In this document: piece after piece, positions 44,098 through 51,787 of the stretch | Numbering within the stretch: position 1 is the stretch's first letter | How the letters are laid out: each line of letters starts with the position of its first letter | NCBI RefSeq assembly: GCF_038725785.1 | Contig: NZ_CP109796.1 | Coordinates: 4,526,001-4,590,000, forward strand | Source of the DNA: Termitidicoccus mucosus | GTDB taxonomy: Bacteria; Verrucomicrobiota; Verrucomicrobiia; Opitutales; Opitutaceae | Reading direction: 5' to 3' | DNA length: 64,000 nucleotides | Program-made: the position numbers and the translations under genes | The notes under the pieces: generated by a model | What the model was told of the DNA's origin: nothing | What the model saw: only the letters and a program-made list of their open reading frames with translations | Database searches by the model: none

Positions 44098-44961
44098 ATG
44101 ATCTACCTACTCGGCGGCTCCGGTTATGTCGGCCAGGCCTACCAGCAACTCCTCGCAACCAAGGGGATTCCTTTCAAGAATCTGCGGCGCGCGGAGCTTG
44201 ATTATACGGATGCCGCCACGCTCGCGGCCGCGCTCAAGGCCGACCGCCCGGATTTTCTCATCAACGCCGCCGGCTACACCGGCAAGCCGAACGTCGATGC
44301 CTGCGAGCTCCACAAGGCCGAATGTCTTTTCGGCAACGCCGTTCTCCCCGGCCGCATCGCCGATGCCTGCGAGGCCGCTGGCGTGCCCTGGGGCCACGTT
44401 TCGTCCGGCTGCATCTACACCGGCGCGCGCGCGGACGACTCCGGCTTCACGGAGGACGACGCGCCCAATTTCACCTTTCGCCAGAACAACTGCAGCTTCT
44501 ATTCCGGCACCAAGGCGCTCGGCGAGGAGGTGCTCGCGGGCCGTCCGAATGTATATATCTGGCGCCTTCGCATCCCCTTTGATAATATAAACAACCCGCG
44601 CAATTATCTCACCAAGCTGATGCGCTACGAGCGTCTGCTCGAGGCGGCCAATTCCATCTCGCAGCTCCATGAATTTGCCGCCGCCACGTTCGCCTGCCGG
44701 GAAAAGCGCATCCCGTTCGGCACATACAATGTCACCAATCCCGGGCACATCACGACCCGCGAGGTGGTCGGCCTCATCCGCGAGAGCGGCGTTTGCCCTA
44801 AAGAATACCGGTTCTTCGCCGATGAGAATGAGTTCATGCAAATCGCCGCCAAGACACCGCGTTCAAATTGCATCATGTCCTCGGCCAAGCTCGCCGCCGT
44901 CGGCATCTGGATGACGCCCGTCCGCGACGCCCTGCGCGAAGCGCTGAAAAGCTGGAAATAA
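44098..44961 (+). CDS. UER1-like NDP-4-keto-6-deoxyglucose 3,5-epimerase/4-reductase
   Basis: NAD(P)-dependent short-chain dehydrogenase of 287 residues. The Rossmann motif is GGSGYVGQ and the catalytic pair is YSGTK. The segments [64 protein letters not shown] and [14 protein letters not shown] closely recall, from memory, the plant NRS/ER (UER1) and mimivirus enzymes. Those perform both 3,5-epimerisation and 4-keto reduction, yielding L-rhamnose nucleotides. With rmlB and rmlA next to it and no rmlC in view, it could complete dTDP-L-rhamnose alone. A plain RmlD-type reductase is the alternative. Confidence 0.8.
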   Translation: MIYLLGGSGYVGQAYQQLLATKGIPFKNLRRAELDYTDAATLAAALKADRPDFLINAAGYTGKPNVDACELHKAECLFGNAVLPGRIADACEAAGVPWGHVSSGCIYTGARADDSGFTEDDAPNFTFRQNNCSFYSGTKALGEEVLAGRPNVYIWRLRIPFDNINNPRNYLTKLMRYERLLEAANSISQLHEFAAATFACREKRIPFGTYNVTNPGHITTREVVGLIRESGVCPKEYRFFADENEFMQIAAKTPRSNCIMSSAKLAAVGIWMTPVRDALREALKSWK

Positions 44962-44965
44962 AATC

Positions 44966-45076
44966 AACCGCGAAAGGCGCGAAATATCACTAAAACAATC
45001 CCATTGCCTCCCAAAAACAGCAGTCGTCCGATTCGCCTCATTTATTTTTTCGTGTCTTTTCGCGATTTTAGCGGTT
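44966..45076. repeat. Imperfect inverted repeat between sugar-nucleotide genes
   Basis: AACCGCGAAAGGCGCGAAA (44966-44984) faces a related inverted sequence at 45048-45076 (CGTGTCTTTTCGCG and AGCGGTT). It is another member of the GCGAA-type spacer repeats. The intervening bases are AT-rich and noncoding. Confidence 0.6.
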
Positions 45077-45094
45077 CATAAAATTATTTTCCAC

Positions 45095-46162
45095 ATGAAC
45101 ATACTCGTTACAGGCGGTTGTGGTTTTATCGGCAGCAATTTTATCCGGCAGCGTCTGGCGGAGGCCGGATCGCCGCTGCGCAGGCTCGTCAATCTCGACG
45201 CGCTCACCTACGCCGGCAATCCCGCCAACCTGTCCGGCCCCGACGCCGACCCGCGCTATCACTTTGCGCACGGCAGCATCGCCGACGAAAAGCTCATTTC
45301 TCACCTGCTGGAGGAACACGAAGTCGACGCGGTGATAAACTTCGCGGCCGAAAGCCACGTCGATCGCTCCATCGACAGCCCGGAGCCTTTTATACAGACC
45401 AATGTCGTCGGCACGCTCCGCCTGCTCAACGCCGCGCGTCGCCACTGGAACGCGCTGCCTGCGTCCCGCCGTGCCGGGTTCCGCTTCCTGCACGTCTCCA
45501 CCGACGAAGTTTACGGCACCCTCGTGCCCGGCGATCCCGCGTTCACCGAGGAGACGCCCTGCGCGCCCAACTCCCCCTATTCCGCCAGCAAGGCCGCCAG
45601 CGACCACCTCGTCCGCGCCTATCATCACACCTATGGCCTGCCGGTGCTCACGACCAACTGCTCCAACAATTACGGACCGTATCATTTCCCCGAAAAACTC
45701 ATTCCCCTGATGATCCTCAACGCGCTCGACGGGAAACCGCTTCCTGTCTATGGCGACGGCATGCAGATCCGCGACTGGCTGTATGTGGAGGATCATGCGG
45801 CCGCCATCTGGCTTGTCCTGCAAAAAGGCCGCACGGGTGAAACCTATAACATTGGAGGCCTCAACGAGCAGCCGAATATAAACATTGTCAAAAGCATCTG
45901 CGCGCTCCTCGATCGCAAATGCCCGCGACCCGGCGGCAAATCCTACGCGGAACAGATCACCCATGTGGCCGACCGCCCCGGGCATGACCGGCGCTATGCG
46001 ATCGACTGCGAAAAAATCCGGCGAGAACTCGGCTGGCAGCCAAGGGAGACGTTTGCCACCGGCCTTGAAAAAACGGTGGATTGGTATCTCGCCAACCGCG
46101 CCTGGGCCGGCGAGATCACCGCGAAAAAATACAACCGGCAACGCCTGGGCGTTGCCGGTTGA
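45095..46162 (+). CDS. rmlB: dTDP-glucose 4,6-dehydratase
   Basis: Makes dTDP-4-keto-6-deoxyglucose from dTDP-glucose using bound NAD+. The 355-residue protein opens [19 protein letters not shown] and has [11 protein letters not shown], the STDEVYG motif with catalytic Asp-Glu, [12 protein letters not shown] (Tyr-x3-Lys) and [18 protein letters not shown], all diagnostic of RmlB. The C-terminus includes [12 protein letters not shown]. It lies between the UER1-like gene and the small four-helix-bundle gene that separates it from rmlA. Hairpin repeats flank it on the upstream side. Confidence 0.96.
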   Translation: MNILVTGGCGFIGSNFIRQRLAEAGSPLRRLVNLDALTYAGNPANLSGPDADPRYHFAHGSIADEKLISHLLEEHEVDAVINFAAESHVDRSIDSPEPFIQTNVVGTLRLLNAARRHWNALPASRRAGFRFLHVSTDEVYGTLVPGDPAFTEETPCAPNSPYSASKAASDHLVRAYHHTYGLPVLTTNCSNNYGPYHFPEKLIPLMILNALDGKPLPVYGDGMQIRDWLYVEDHAAAIWLVLQKGRTGETYNIGGLNEQPNINIVKSICALLDRKCPRPGGKSYAEQITHVADRPGHDRRYAIDCEKIRRELGWQPRETFATGLEKTVDWYLANRAWAGEITAKKYNRQRLGVAG

Positions 46163-46202
46163 GTTTAAGTTTAAAGTTTAAGTTTAAGTTTGAGGCAGCA
46201 AT
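46163..46202. repeat. AAGTTTAAG tandem repeat
   Basis: Short direct copies of AGTTTAAGTTTAAAG run up to the four-helix-bundle gene. Related sequence in inverted form (ACTTAAACTTTCACC, CAACTTAAACTTCC) follows that gene at about 46595-46675, so the gene is flanked by inverted low-complexity repeats. Confidence 0.65.
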
Positions 46203-46547
46203 ATGAACGATACGTTTGAACAACTTGAAGTTTGGAGGCGTAGCCACGCTTTAAGCATCGAAATATATCGCTTGCTTGAGCAATGTCGCGACTGGGGGTT
46301 CAAAGACCAGATCACCCGGTCAGCCAATAGTATTCCGGACAACATTGCCGAAGGGGCGGAACGTCCAGGCAAGGCGGAATATCGTCAGTTTATCGGCTAT
46401 GCCAAAGGCTCCGCCGGGGAAGCACGTTCCCAAGTCATGCGTGCCGAAGCCCTCGCTTACATCAATGCTGCCAACAGCCAGCGCATTCTCCAGGAACTCC
46501 GCGAGATATCCCGCATGCTTCATGGTCTTTATAATAGTTTAATGTGA
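46203..46547 (+). CDS. Four-helix-bundle protein (S23/IVP family)
   Basis: Small protein of 114 residues in the family first seen in intervening sequences of 23S rRNA genes. The pattern FEQLEVWRRSHALSIEIYRL, ITRSANSIPDNIAEGAERPG and a last helix (ILQELREISRMLHGLYNSL) is characteristic. It folds as a four-helix bundle that forms pentamers; no biochemical role is established. It is inserted between rmlB and rmlA, bracketed by AGTTTAAG-type repeats, and is not inside rRNA. Its presence looks like insertion of a small repeat-bounded cassette. Confidence 0.88.
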   Translation: MNDTFEQLEVWRRSHALSIEIYRLLEQCRDWGFKDQITRSANSIPDNIAEGAERPGKAEYRQFIGYAKGSAGEARSQVMRAEALAYINAANSQRILQELREISRMLHGLYNSLM

Positions 46548-46641
46548 AGTTTAGGATTAAGCTCCATGCCCTCCAACCCACTCACTTAAACTTTCACCTT
46601 AATCTGATGCGCAGCATCCCTTAAACAGCGAGCGAAGCTCC

Positions 46642-47562
46642 ATGCCGAACCTTCAACTTAAACTTCCAACTTCAACTGCCAGCACAACGCCCAGAAAGGG
46701 CATTGTGCTGGCTGGCGGCTCGGGGACCCGGCTCTATCCCCTCACCATTGCGGTCTCCAAGCAGCTCATGCCGGTTTATGACAAGCCGATGATCTATTAT
46801 CCGCTGTCCGTGCTCATGTTCGCCGGCATCCGCGAAATACTGGTCATCTCCACCCCGCAGGACCTGCCGCTGTTCAAACAACTCCTCGGCGCCGGTTCGC
46901 AATTCGGGCTCGCCTTCAGCTATGCCGAGCAACCCAGCCCCGACGGCCTGGCCCAGGCCTTCACCATCGCCGCCGATTGCGGTTTCCTGCGCGATGAACC
47001 GGCCGCGCTCGTGCTCGGCGACAACCTTTTCTACGGACACGAACTCGCCAAGTCCCTTCAGTCCGTTGCCGCACGCATCGAGGGCGCGACGATTTTCGGC
47101 TATCACGTCTCCGACCCAAGCGCCTACGGCGTCGTCGAGTTCGCCCCCGACGGACGCGTCCTTTCGCTTGAGGAGAAACCCGCCGCCCCGAAGTCAAACT
47201 ACGCCGTGCCCGGCCTGTATTTCTACGATGCCGGCGTCGTGCCGCTCGCCCGCTCGCTCAAACCCTCCGCGCGGGGCGAGCTCGAAATCACCGACCTCAA
47301 CCGCCTCTATCTCGAACGCGGAGCCCTGCGTGTCGAACTCCTCGGGCGCGGCACCGCCTGGCTCGACACCGGCACGCACGATTCGCTGCTTGAGGCGGCC
47401 CAGTTTGTCTCCGTCATCGAAAACCGCCAGGGTTTGAAAATCTCCTGCCCCGAGGAGATCGCATGGCGCCAAGGCTGGATTGACCACGACGCGCTCGCCG
47501 CCCAAATCGCCCGCCTCGGCAAGTCCGCCTACGCCGCCTACCTGCGCGGACTTCTCAATTAA
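46642..47562 (+). CDS. rmlA: Glucose-1-phosphate thymidylyltransferase
   Basis: Makes dTDP-glucose from glucose-1-phosphate and dTTP. The 306-residue protein carries [42 protein letters not shown] and the [21 protein letters not shown] segment of RmlA. Compared with the usual MKGIILAGG start it has about 18 extra residues ([18 protein letters not shown]) encoded by AACTTAAACTTCC-type repeat sequence, so the leader probably arose from a repeat insertion. A 14-bp hairpin lies within codons 13-24. Confidence 0.95.
   Translation: MPNLQLKLPTSTASTTPRKGIVLAGGSGTRLYPLTIAVSKQLMPVYDKPMIYYPLSVLMFAGIREILVISTPQDLPLFKQLLGAGSQFGLAFSYAEQPSPDGLAQAFTIAADCGFLRDEPAALVLGDNLFYGHELAKSLQSVAARIEGATIFGYHVSDPSAYGVVEFAPDGRVLSLEEKPAAPKSNYAVPGLYFYDAGVVPLARSLKPSARGELEITDLNRLYLERGALRVELLGRGTAWLDTGTHDSLLEAAQFVSVIENRQGLKISCPEEIAWRQGWIDHDALAAQIARLGKSAYAAYLRGLLN
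46679..46711 (+). repeat. Hairpin at the 5' end of rmlA
   Basis: CCAGCACAACGCCC and GGGCATTGTGCTGG pair over 14 bp with one mismatch across a five-base loop. It lies in the coding sequence just before the nucleotide-binding GGSGTR codons. It could affect rmlA translation or mark a repeat insertion boundary. Confidence 0.6.
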
Positions 47563-47572
47563 AGCATACGTG

Positions 47573-47705
47573 ACCGCGAAGGACGCCAAGGATACGAAGA
47601 GCAATAAAATATCTCTTACCAAATTCATGACCAAAACAATTATAAGCAGATATGCGCTATCAGATAAATTTTTCCTTCTTCGCGCCCTTCGCATCCTTCG
47701 CGGTT
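47573..47705. repeat. GCGAAGG-type inverted repeat before wzm
   Basis: ACCGCGAAGGACGCCAAGG and following bases (47573-47602) face an inverted copy at 47676-47705 (CGCATCCTTCGCGGTT). The pair fills the rmlA to wzm gap. An in-frame extension of wzm into this repeat (ATG at 47652) is judged spurious for this reason. Confidence 0.7.
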
Positions 47706-47723
47706 AATCATCTCCTCCGACCC

Positions 47724-48524
47724 ATGGCCAAGCCCGTGCAAAGCAACTTTCAACTTTGGTGGCAGTTCACCTGCCGCGAGGTCGCCGTGCGCCATCGCGG
47801 CAGCCATCTCGGCGTCGCGTGGACCATCCTCACGCCGCTGCTGGAGTTTGCCATCTATGCCACGGTTTTTGGCGCCATCTTCGGCGGACGTTATGGCGCG
47901 ATCGAAAACGAGACCGCGGCCGATTACGCGCTCGGCGTGTTTCTCAGCCTCACACTGTATCGCTTTGTCGCGGAGGTGCTCGGCATCGCCCCGGTGATTA
48001 TCGTTTCACAGCCGAATTATGTGAAAAAAGTGGTCTTCCCGCTCCATCTTCTGCCGCTCTCCGCGTTCAGCGCGATCTCATGGCGCGTGGCCGTGAGCGT
48101 GTTGCTTTTCCTCGTCGGACTCGTCGTCTGGGGCCCCGGCTTCTCCTGGCAGAATCTCTGGCTTCCCCTGTTGATCGTGCCGCTGCTGTTGCTTTCCCTC
48201 GGGCTCGCGTGGGGATTGGCTGCGCTCGGCGTGTTTTTGCGCGACATCAACCAATTAACCGGCGCGCTCTCGCTCGTGCTTTTGTATAGCAGTGCGGTGT
48301 TTTATTCGGCCTCGATGGTGCCCGAAAAAAGCCCGCTCATCTGGACCTTTCTCCGCTTTAATCCATTGCTGCACATCGTCGAGGATGCACGCCGGGTCAT
48401 GCTCTGGCAGCTCCCGCCCACGGCGGCCTCGCTTGTGTATGTCTGGGTTGTCGGCATCATCACCTGCCTGCTCGGCTACGAATGCTTCCGTCGCCTCCGC
48501 CCCGCTTTTGCCGATGTGCTGTGA
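47724..48524 (+). CDS. wzm: ABC-2 type polysaccharide export permease
   Basis: Inner-membrane permease of 266 residues from the ATG at 47724, with six predicted helices and the ABC-2 signatures LWWQFTCREVAVRHRGSHLGVAWTILTPLLEFAIYATVFG and VFYSASMVPEKSPLIWTFLRFNPLLHIVEDARRVML. With the ATPase four bases downstream it forms the exporter that moves a lipid-linked glycan across the inner membrane after complete assembly in the cytosol. This defines the cluster as ABC-dependent, so no Wzy polymerase is needed. Confidence 0.92.
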   Translation: MAKPVQSNFQLWWQFTCREVAVRHRGSHLGVAWTILTPLLEFAIYATVFGAIFGGRYGAIENETAADYALGVFLSLTLYRFVAEVLGIAPVIIVSQPNYVKKVVFPLHLLPLSAFSAISWRVAVSVLLFLVGLVVWGPGFSWQNLWLPLLIVPLLLLSLGLAWGLAALGVFLRDINQLTGALSLVLLYSSAVFYSASMVPEKSPLIWTFLRFNPLLHIVEDARRVMLWQLPPTAASLVYVWVVGIITCLLGYECFRRLRPAFADVL

Positions 48525-48527
48525 ACC

Positions 48528-49982
48528 ATGATTGCCGCAACCACCAGTATTCCCGAAGTTTCGCCAGCGGTACCACCGCCCGCCGTGGAAATCGCGATCT
48601 GCGCCGAGCATATCTCGAAAGCCTACCGCATCTGGCGCAATCCTGCCGCCCGCCTGAAACATCCGCTTCTGCAGATGCTCGGCGGCATTCTTCCCCGTCC
48701 ATTGCACCCGGCCGCTCTTCGCCGGCGCATCGGCGACGCGCGCGCGACCCCCTATTACAGTGACTTCTATGCGCTCAACGACGTGAGCCTGACCGTGCAC
48801 CGCGGCGAATCTGTCGCCATCATCGGCCGCAACGGTTCCGGCAAAAGCACCCTCCTGCAAATTCTCGCCGGCACGCTCCAACCCACCATGGGCAGCCTTC
48901 AGGTCAACGGCCGCGTGGCCGCGCTCCTGGAACTCGGCTCCGGCTTCAACCCCGAGTTTACCGGGCGGGAAAACGTGTTTCTCAACGCCAGCATCCTCGG
49001 ACTGACCCGTGCGCAGACCGAGCAACGCTTCGACGACATCGCGGCCTTTGCCGACATCGGCGACTTCATCGACCAGCCGGTCAAGACCTACTCCAGCGGC
49101 ATGATGATGCGCCTCGCCTTCGCCGTCATCGCGCACGTGGACGCGGACATCCTGATCGTGGACGAGGCTCTAGCCGTGGGGGATGTGTTTTTTGTGCAGA
49201 AATGCATGCGCTTTATCCATGATTTCCAAGGCCGCGGCACCCTGCTCCTCGTCACCCACGACACCTCCGCCGCCACCGCCCTGTGCCAGCGCGCGCTCTG
49301 GCTGCACCGCGGCGAGAGCAAGGGAACCGGCAGTGCCAAGGACATCGCGGAAAAGTATCTGGAAGCCACCTATGCCGAAAAACAAGGTGTCGTCCTGTTT
49401 CAGGACAAATCCAGCCGTCCGCGCCAAAAACATGTCCAAGTGGTTACAAAGGATCAGCGGTTGAAATTCCTCAACGAATCCAACCTTCGGAATGACATTA
49501 GGATATTCGAGTTTGATGCCAACTCCAAGGCTTTTGGCGCAGGCAATGCCACCATCGAAAATGTCGCCCTGCTGGATGCCGAAACCGAATCTCCGCTGTT
49601 ATACTGTGTCGGTGGAGAATCTGTGATTATTCAGATCAAGGCGAGCGCGCACGCACCGCTGGACCGACCCATTATTGGTTTTTTTCTAAAAAACAAACAC
49701 GGACAGATTCTATTTGGCGACAATACCTATATCACGTATCTTAAGGAATCGCTGCATGTCTCTGTCCGGCAAACCATCGAAGCCCGGTTCCAATTCCAGA
49801 TGCCCTATCTTCCGACAGGCAGCTACACGATCACAGCAGCGATCGCCACCGGCGAGGAGTCCGATCATATTCAGCAGCACTGGCTCCACGACGCGCTCGC
49901 ATTCGAGTCGCAGTCCAGCCACACCTCGGGCGGCTTGATAGGATTACCGATGCAGTCGATACATATGGCCATTCATAACTAG
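48528..49982 (+). CDS. wzt: Polysaccharide ABC transporter ATPase with C-terminal recognition domain
   Basis: ATP-binding subunit of the glycan exporter, 484 residues. Walker A GRNGSGKST begins at residue 100, the signature YSSGMMMRLAFA is at 188-199, and Walker B ILIVDE is at 208-213. An N-terminal extension carries the usual Wzt insert (YYSDFYALNDVSLTVHRG). Residues about 310-484 form a beta-sandwich like the Wzt C-terminal domain, which in E. coli O9a binds the modified end of the glycan and lets only finished chains through. This implies the present glycan has a terminal cap, consistent with the methyltransferase genes that follow. Confidence 0.93.
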   Translation: MIAATTSIPEVSPAVPPPAVEIAICAEHISKAYRIWRNPAARLKHPLLQMLGGILPRPLHPAALRRRIGDARATPYYSDFYALNDVSLTVHRGESVAIIGRNGSGKSTLLQILAGTLQPTMGSLQVNGRVAALLELGSGFNPEFTGRENVFLNASILGLTRAQTEQRFDDIAAFADIGDFIDQPVKTYSSGMMMRLAFAVIAHVDADILIVDEALAVGDVFFVQKCMRFIHDFQGRGTLLLVTHDTSAATALCQRALWLHRGESKGTGSAKDIAEKYLEATYAEKQGVVLFQDKSSRPRQKHVQVVTKDQRLKFLNESNLRNDIRIFEFDANSKAFGAGNATIENVALLDAETESPLLYCVGGESVIIQIKASAHAPLDRPIIGFFLKNKHGQILFGDNTYITYLKESLHVSVRQTIEARFQFQMPYLPTGSYTITAAIATGEESDHIQQHWLHDALAFESQSSHTSGGLIGLPMQSIHMAIHN

Positions 49983-49994
49983 AAACTTATTCCC

Positions 49995-50756
49995 ATGCGT
50001 TTATTTGGTGATTTTTTTAAAAGAGGTCTCCGCCTTGATTCAGCCCAGAAAGCCTACCTCGCCATGCTCAAGGCCATGATATTAAATAATGTATATTATC
50101 ATGGCCCTCATCTGCGCGAGGGCACCGTATGGCCTGACCATCCGGCACTTAGCATGGTCGGTGAAAAACGCCTTAATAATGTCGAGGAACTCACACTGAA
50201 ATGCCTCTCCGACAATGTGCCTGGCGACTTCATCGAAGCCGGGATATGGAAAGGTGGCGTGGTGGCCCTCATGGCGGGAATCCTAAAAATAACTGGAACC
50301 ACGCGCCGAAAAGTTTTTGGGGTAGATTCCTTTGAGGGCATTCCTCCCGCCAAGCCGGACATTTATCCCGCCGACGCTGCACATGTGGGATGCGAGAATT
50401 TGGACATTCTGAAAAAGAATTCCCTGGAAGAGGTGACCGTGTATCTAGATCAGCTTGGATTGAGTTTCCCTTATACACAACTCATAAAAGGCTGGTTTTC
50501 AGACATATTGCCCGGACTGGCGGCCACGCATCAATTTGCCCTCGTGCGCATCGATGGAGATACCTATGAATCCACGTTTCAGGCGTTGGAGGCGCTTGGC
50601 CCTGCCGTTTCCCGCGGTGGCTACATCATCATTGATGATTATTACTCATGGGAGGGCTGCCGGAAGGCGACCGAGGACTATCGCATCTGTCACAATATCA
50701 CTGCCTCGCTGGTCCAGATCGACTGGACCGGAGTTTACTGGCAGACTTCTCGCTAG
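49995..50756 (+). CDS. TylF/MycF-type O-methyltransferase
   Basis: SAM-dependent, metal-assisted sugar O-methyltransferase of 253 residues. The TylF pattern is clear: GDFIEAGIWKGGVVALMAGIL (SAM loop), KVFGVDSFEGIPP, FALVRIDGDTYESTFQALEAL and GGYIIIDDYYSWEGCRKA, with acidic residues suited to Mg2+. It starts 12 bases after wzt and is likely cytosolic. Relatives methylate 6-deoxyhexoses in antibiotics, but here it more plausibly methylates a glycan sugar or its end. GC content begins to drop at this gene. Confidence 0.88.
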   Translation: MRLFGDFFKRGLRLDSAQKAYLAMLKAMILNNVYYHGPHLREGTVWPDHPALSMVGEKRLNNVEELTLKCLSDNVPGDFIEAGIWKGGVVALMAGILKITGTTRRKVFGVDSFEGIPPAKPDIYPADAAHVGCENLDILKKNSLEEVTVYLDQLGLSFPYTQLIKGWFSDILPGLAATHQFALVRIDGDTYESTFQALEALGPAVSRGGYIIIDDYYSWEGCRKATEDYRICHNITASLVQIDWTGVYWQTSR

Positions 50757-50771
50757 ACACAGGAGCCACAT

Positions 50772-51416
50772 ATGAGCGCATGGAGCACATTTATCCACAA
50801 CGAAAAACGCGTCATACATAAATGGAAGCACTACTTCCCAATTTATGACGTGCATTTTGCCAGATATATCAACAGACCGTGCCTGTTGATCGAAATCGGA
50901 TGTGGGCAAGGAGGCTCGCTGCAGCTATGGAAGAGCGTCTTGGGACCGCATGCCCAGATCGTCGGGCTCGATATTAATCCGGAATGCAGGAAATTCGAAG
51001 AGGATCAGATTGCAGTAAGGATAGGGGATCAGGCGGACAATGCCTTCCTGTCTAGCATATTTGATGAATTTGGAATCCCCGATATTGTATTGGATGATGG
51101 AAGCCACATGATGCATGATATTCATGCGAGTTTTCACTTTCTGTACCCACGTATATCTCCTGTCGGTGTTTACATGGTGGAAGACCTGCACACGGCCTAT
51201 TGGGACGAATACGGAGGTGGTCTCAGGCGGGAGGGCAGTTTTATCGAAACGATAAAAGGACTGGTAGATGAGTTGAATGCCGACCATGCCCGGGGGGCGC
51301 TCGCGCCGACGGACTTCACCCGGAGCACCATGAGTATGCATCTCTATGATTCTGTTTGCGTATTCGAGAAGGGACGCACTTTGGCAAAATCCGCGCCGCA
51401 GATTGGAGGCCAATGA
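50772..51416 (+). CDS. Class I SAM-dependent methyltransferase
   Basis: Probable methyltransferase of 214 residues. The SAM-binding strand and loop are LLIEIGCGQGGSLQLWKSV, followed by IVGLDINPECRKFEEDQI and DIVLDDGSHMMHDI, the last typical of Methyltransf_24-type and TylF-related proteins. The EDLHTAYWDEYGG segment resembles enzymes of polysaccharide and glycopeptide clusters. It follows the TylF gene by 15 bases. Acceptor unknown. Confidence 0.82.
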   Translation: MSAWSTFIHNEKRVIHKWKHYFPIYDVHFARYINRPCLLIEIGCGQGGSLQLWKSVLGPHAQIVGLDINPECRKFEEDQIAVRIGDQADNAFLSSIFDEFGIPDIVLDDGSHMMHDIHASFHFLYPRISPVGVYMVEDLHTAYWDEYGGGLRREGSFIETIKGLVDELNADHARGALAPTDFTRSTMSMHLYDSVCVFEKGRTLAKSAPQIGGQ

Positions 51417-51783
51417 ATTGATGACGGATTATGCAATTCAGATCTCAATGAGCATATTGGAACAATGTATCCTCTATACCAATGGAATCTTATAGCAAAA
51501 AATTATCAGTGTGTATCATCGATCTCCTTTCCGAACAGCGAGAATGGAATCTCGGATACATGGTCGCTTGCACCTTCTGCCCTGCGTCCAAATTCTCTAC
51601 GTTGTTGGTGGACCAGTCGGGTTTCCGATGCTTTCCATTCATCATAATGGAGAGCATCAAAATTTTGCTGCATATAGAACAGTTGAAGGAAATCCATGAT
51701 ATTGAAATTTTACTAAAATCATTCGTACTTAATAAGAATGTAGGTATGCAATCGAACTATATCAACTGGAGGCTACCAAAACC
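51417..51783. other. Degraded or noncoding interval between methyltransferase genes
   Basis: The 367 bases contain overlapping weak frames in two phases with no recognised motif. One 101-codon frame ends with an ATGA overlap on the next gene and is listed as a doubtful CDS. The interval is AT-rich and may be the remains of a deleted gene. Confidence 0.45.
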
Positions 51784-51787
51784 ATGA
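51482..51787 (+). CDS. Doubtful small ORF, 101 residues
   Basis: The frame starts MESYSKKLSVCIIDLLSEQR and shows no known domain. Its TGA shares bases with the next ATG (51784), which would allow translational coupling. A second frame through the same bases (from 51465) is nearly as long, so coding is not established. It could be a fragment of a lost glycosyltransferase or methyltransferase. Confidence 0.3.
   Translation: MESYSKKLSVCIIDLLSEQREWNLGYMVACTFCPASKFSTLLVDQSGFRCFPFIIMESIKILLHIEQLKEIHDIEILLKSFVLNKNVGMQSNYINWRLPKP

Noticed and set aside
46203-46547. 23S rRNA intervening sequence, because of the S23-family gene
   Set aside because: No rRNA sequence surrounds it; rmlB and rmlA flank it directly.
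43263-47705. CRISPR array from regularly recurring spacer repeats
   Set aside because: Copies are in both orientations, unequal in length, irregularly spaced and separated by genes. There are no cas genes.
49995-50756. Macrolide or other antibiotic biosynthesis cluster, because of the TylF-type gene
   Set aside because: No polyketide or peptide synthetase is present. The neighbours are polysaccharide export and glycosyltransferase genes.
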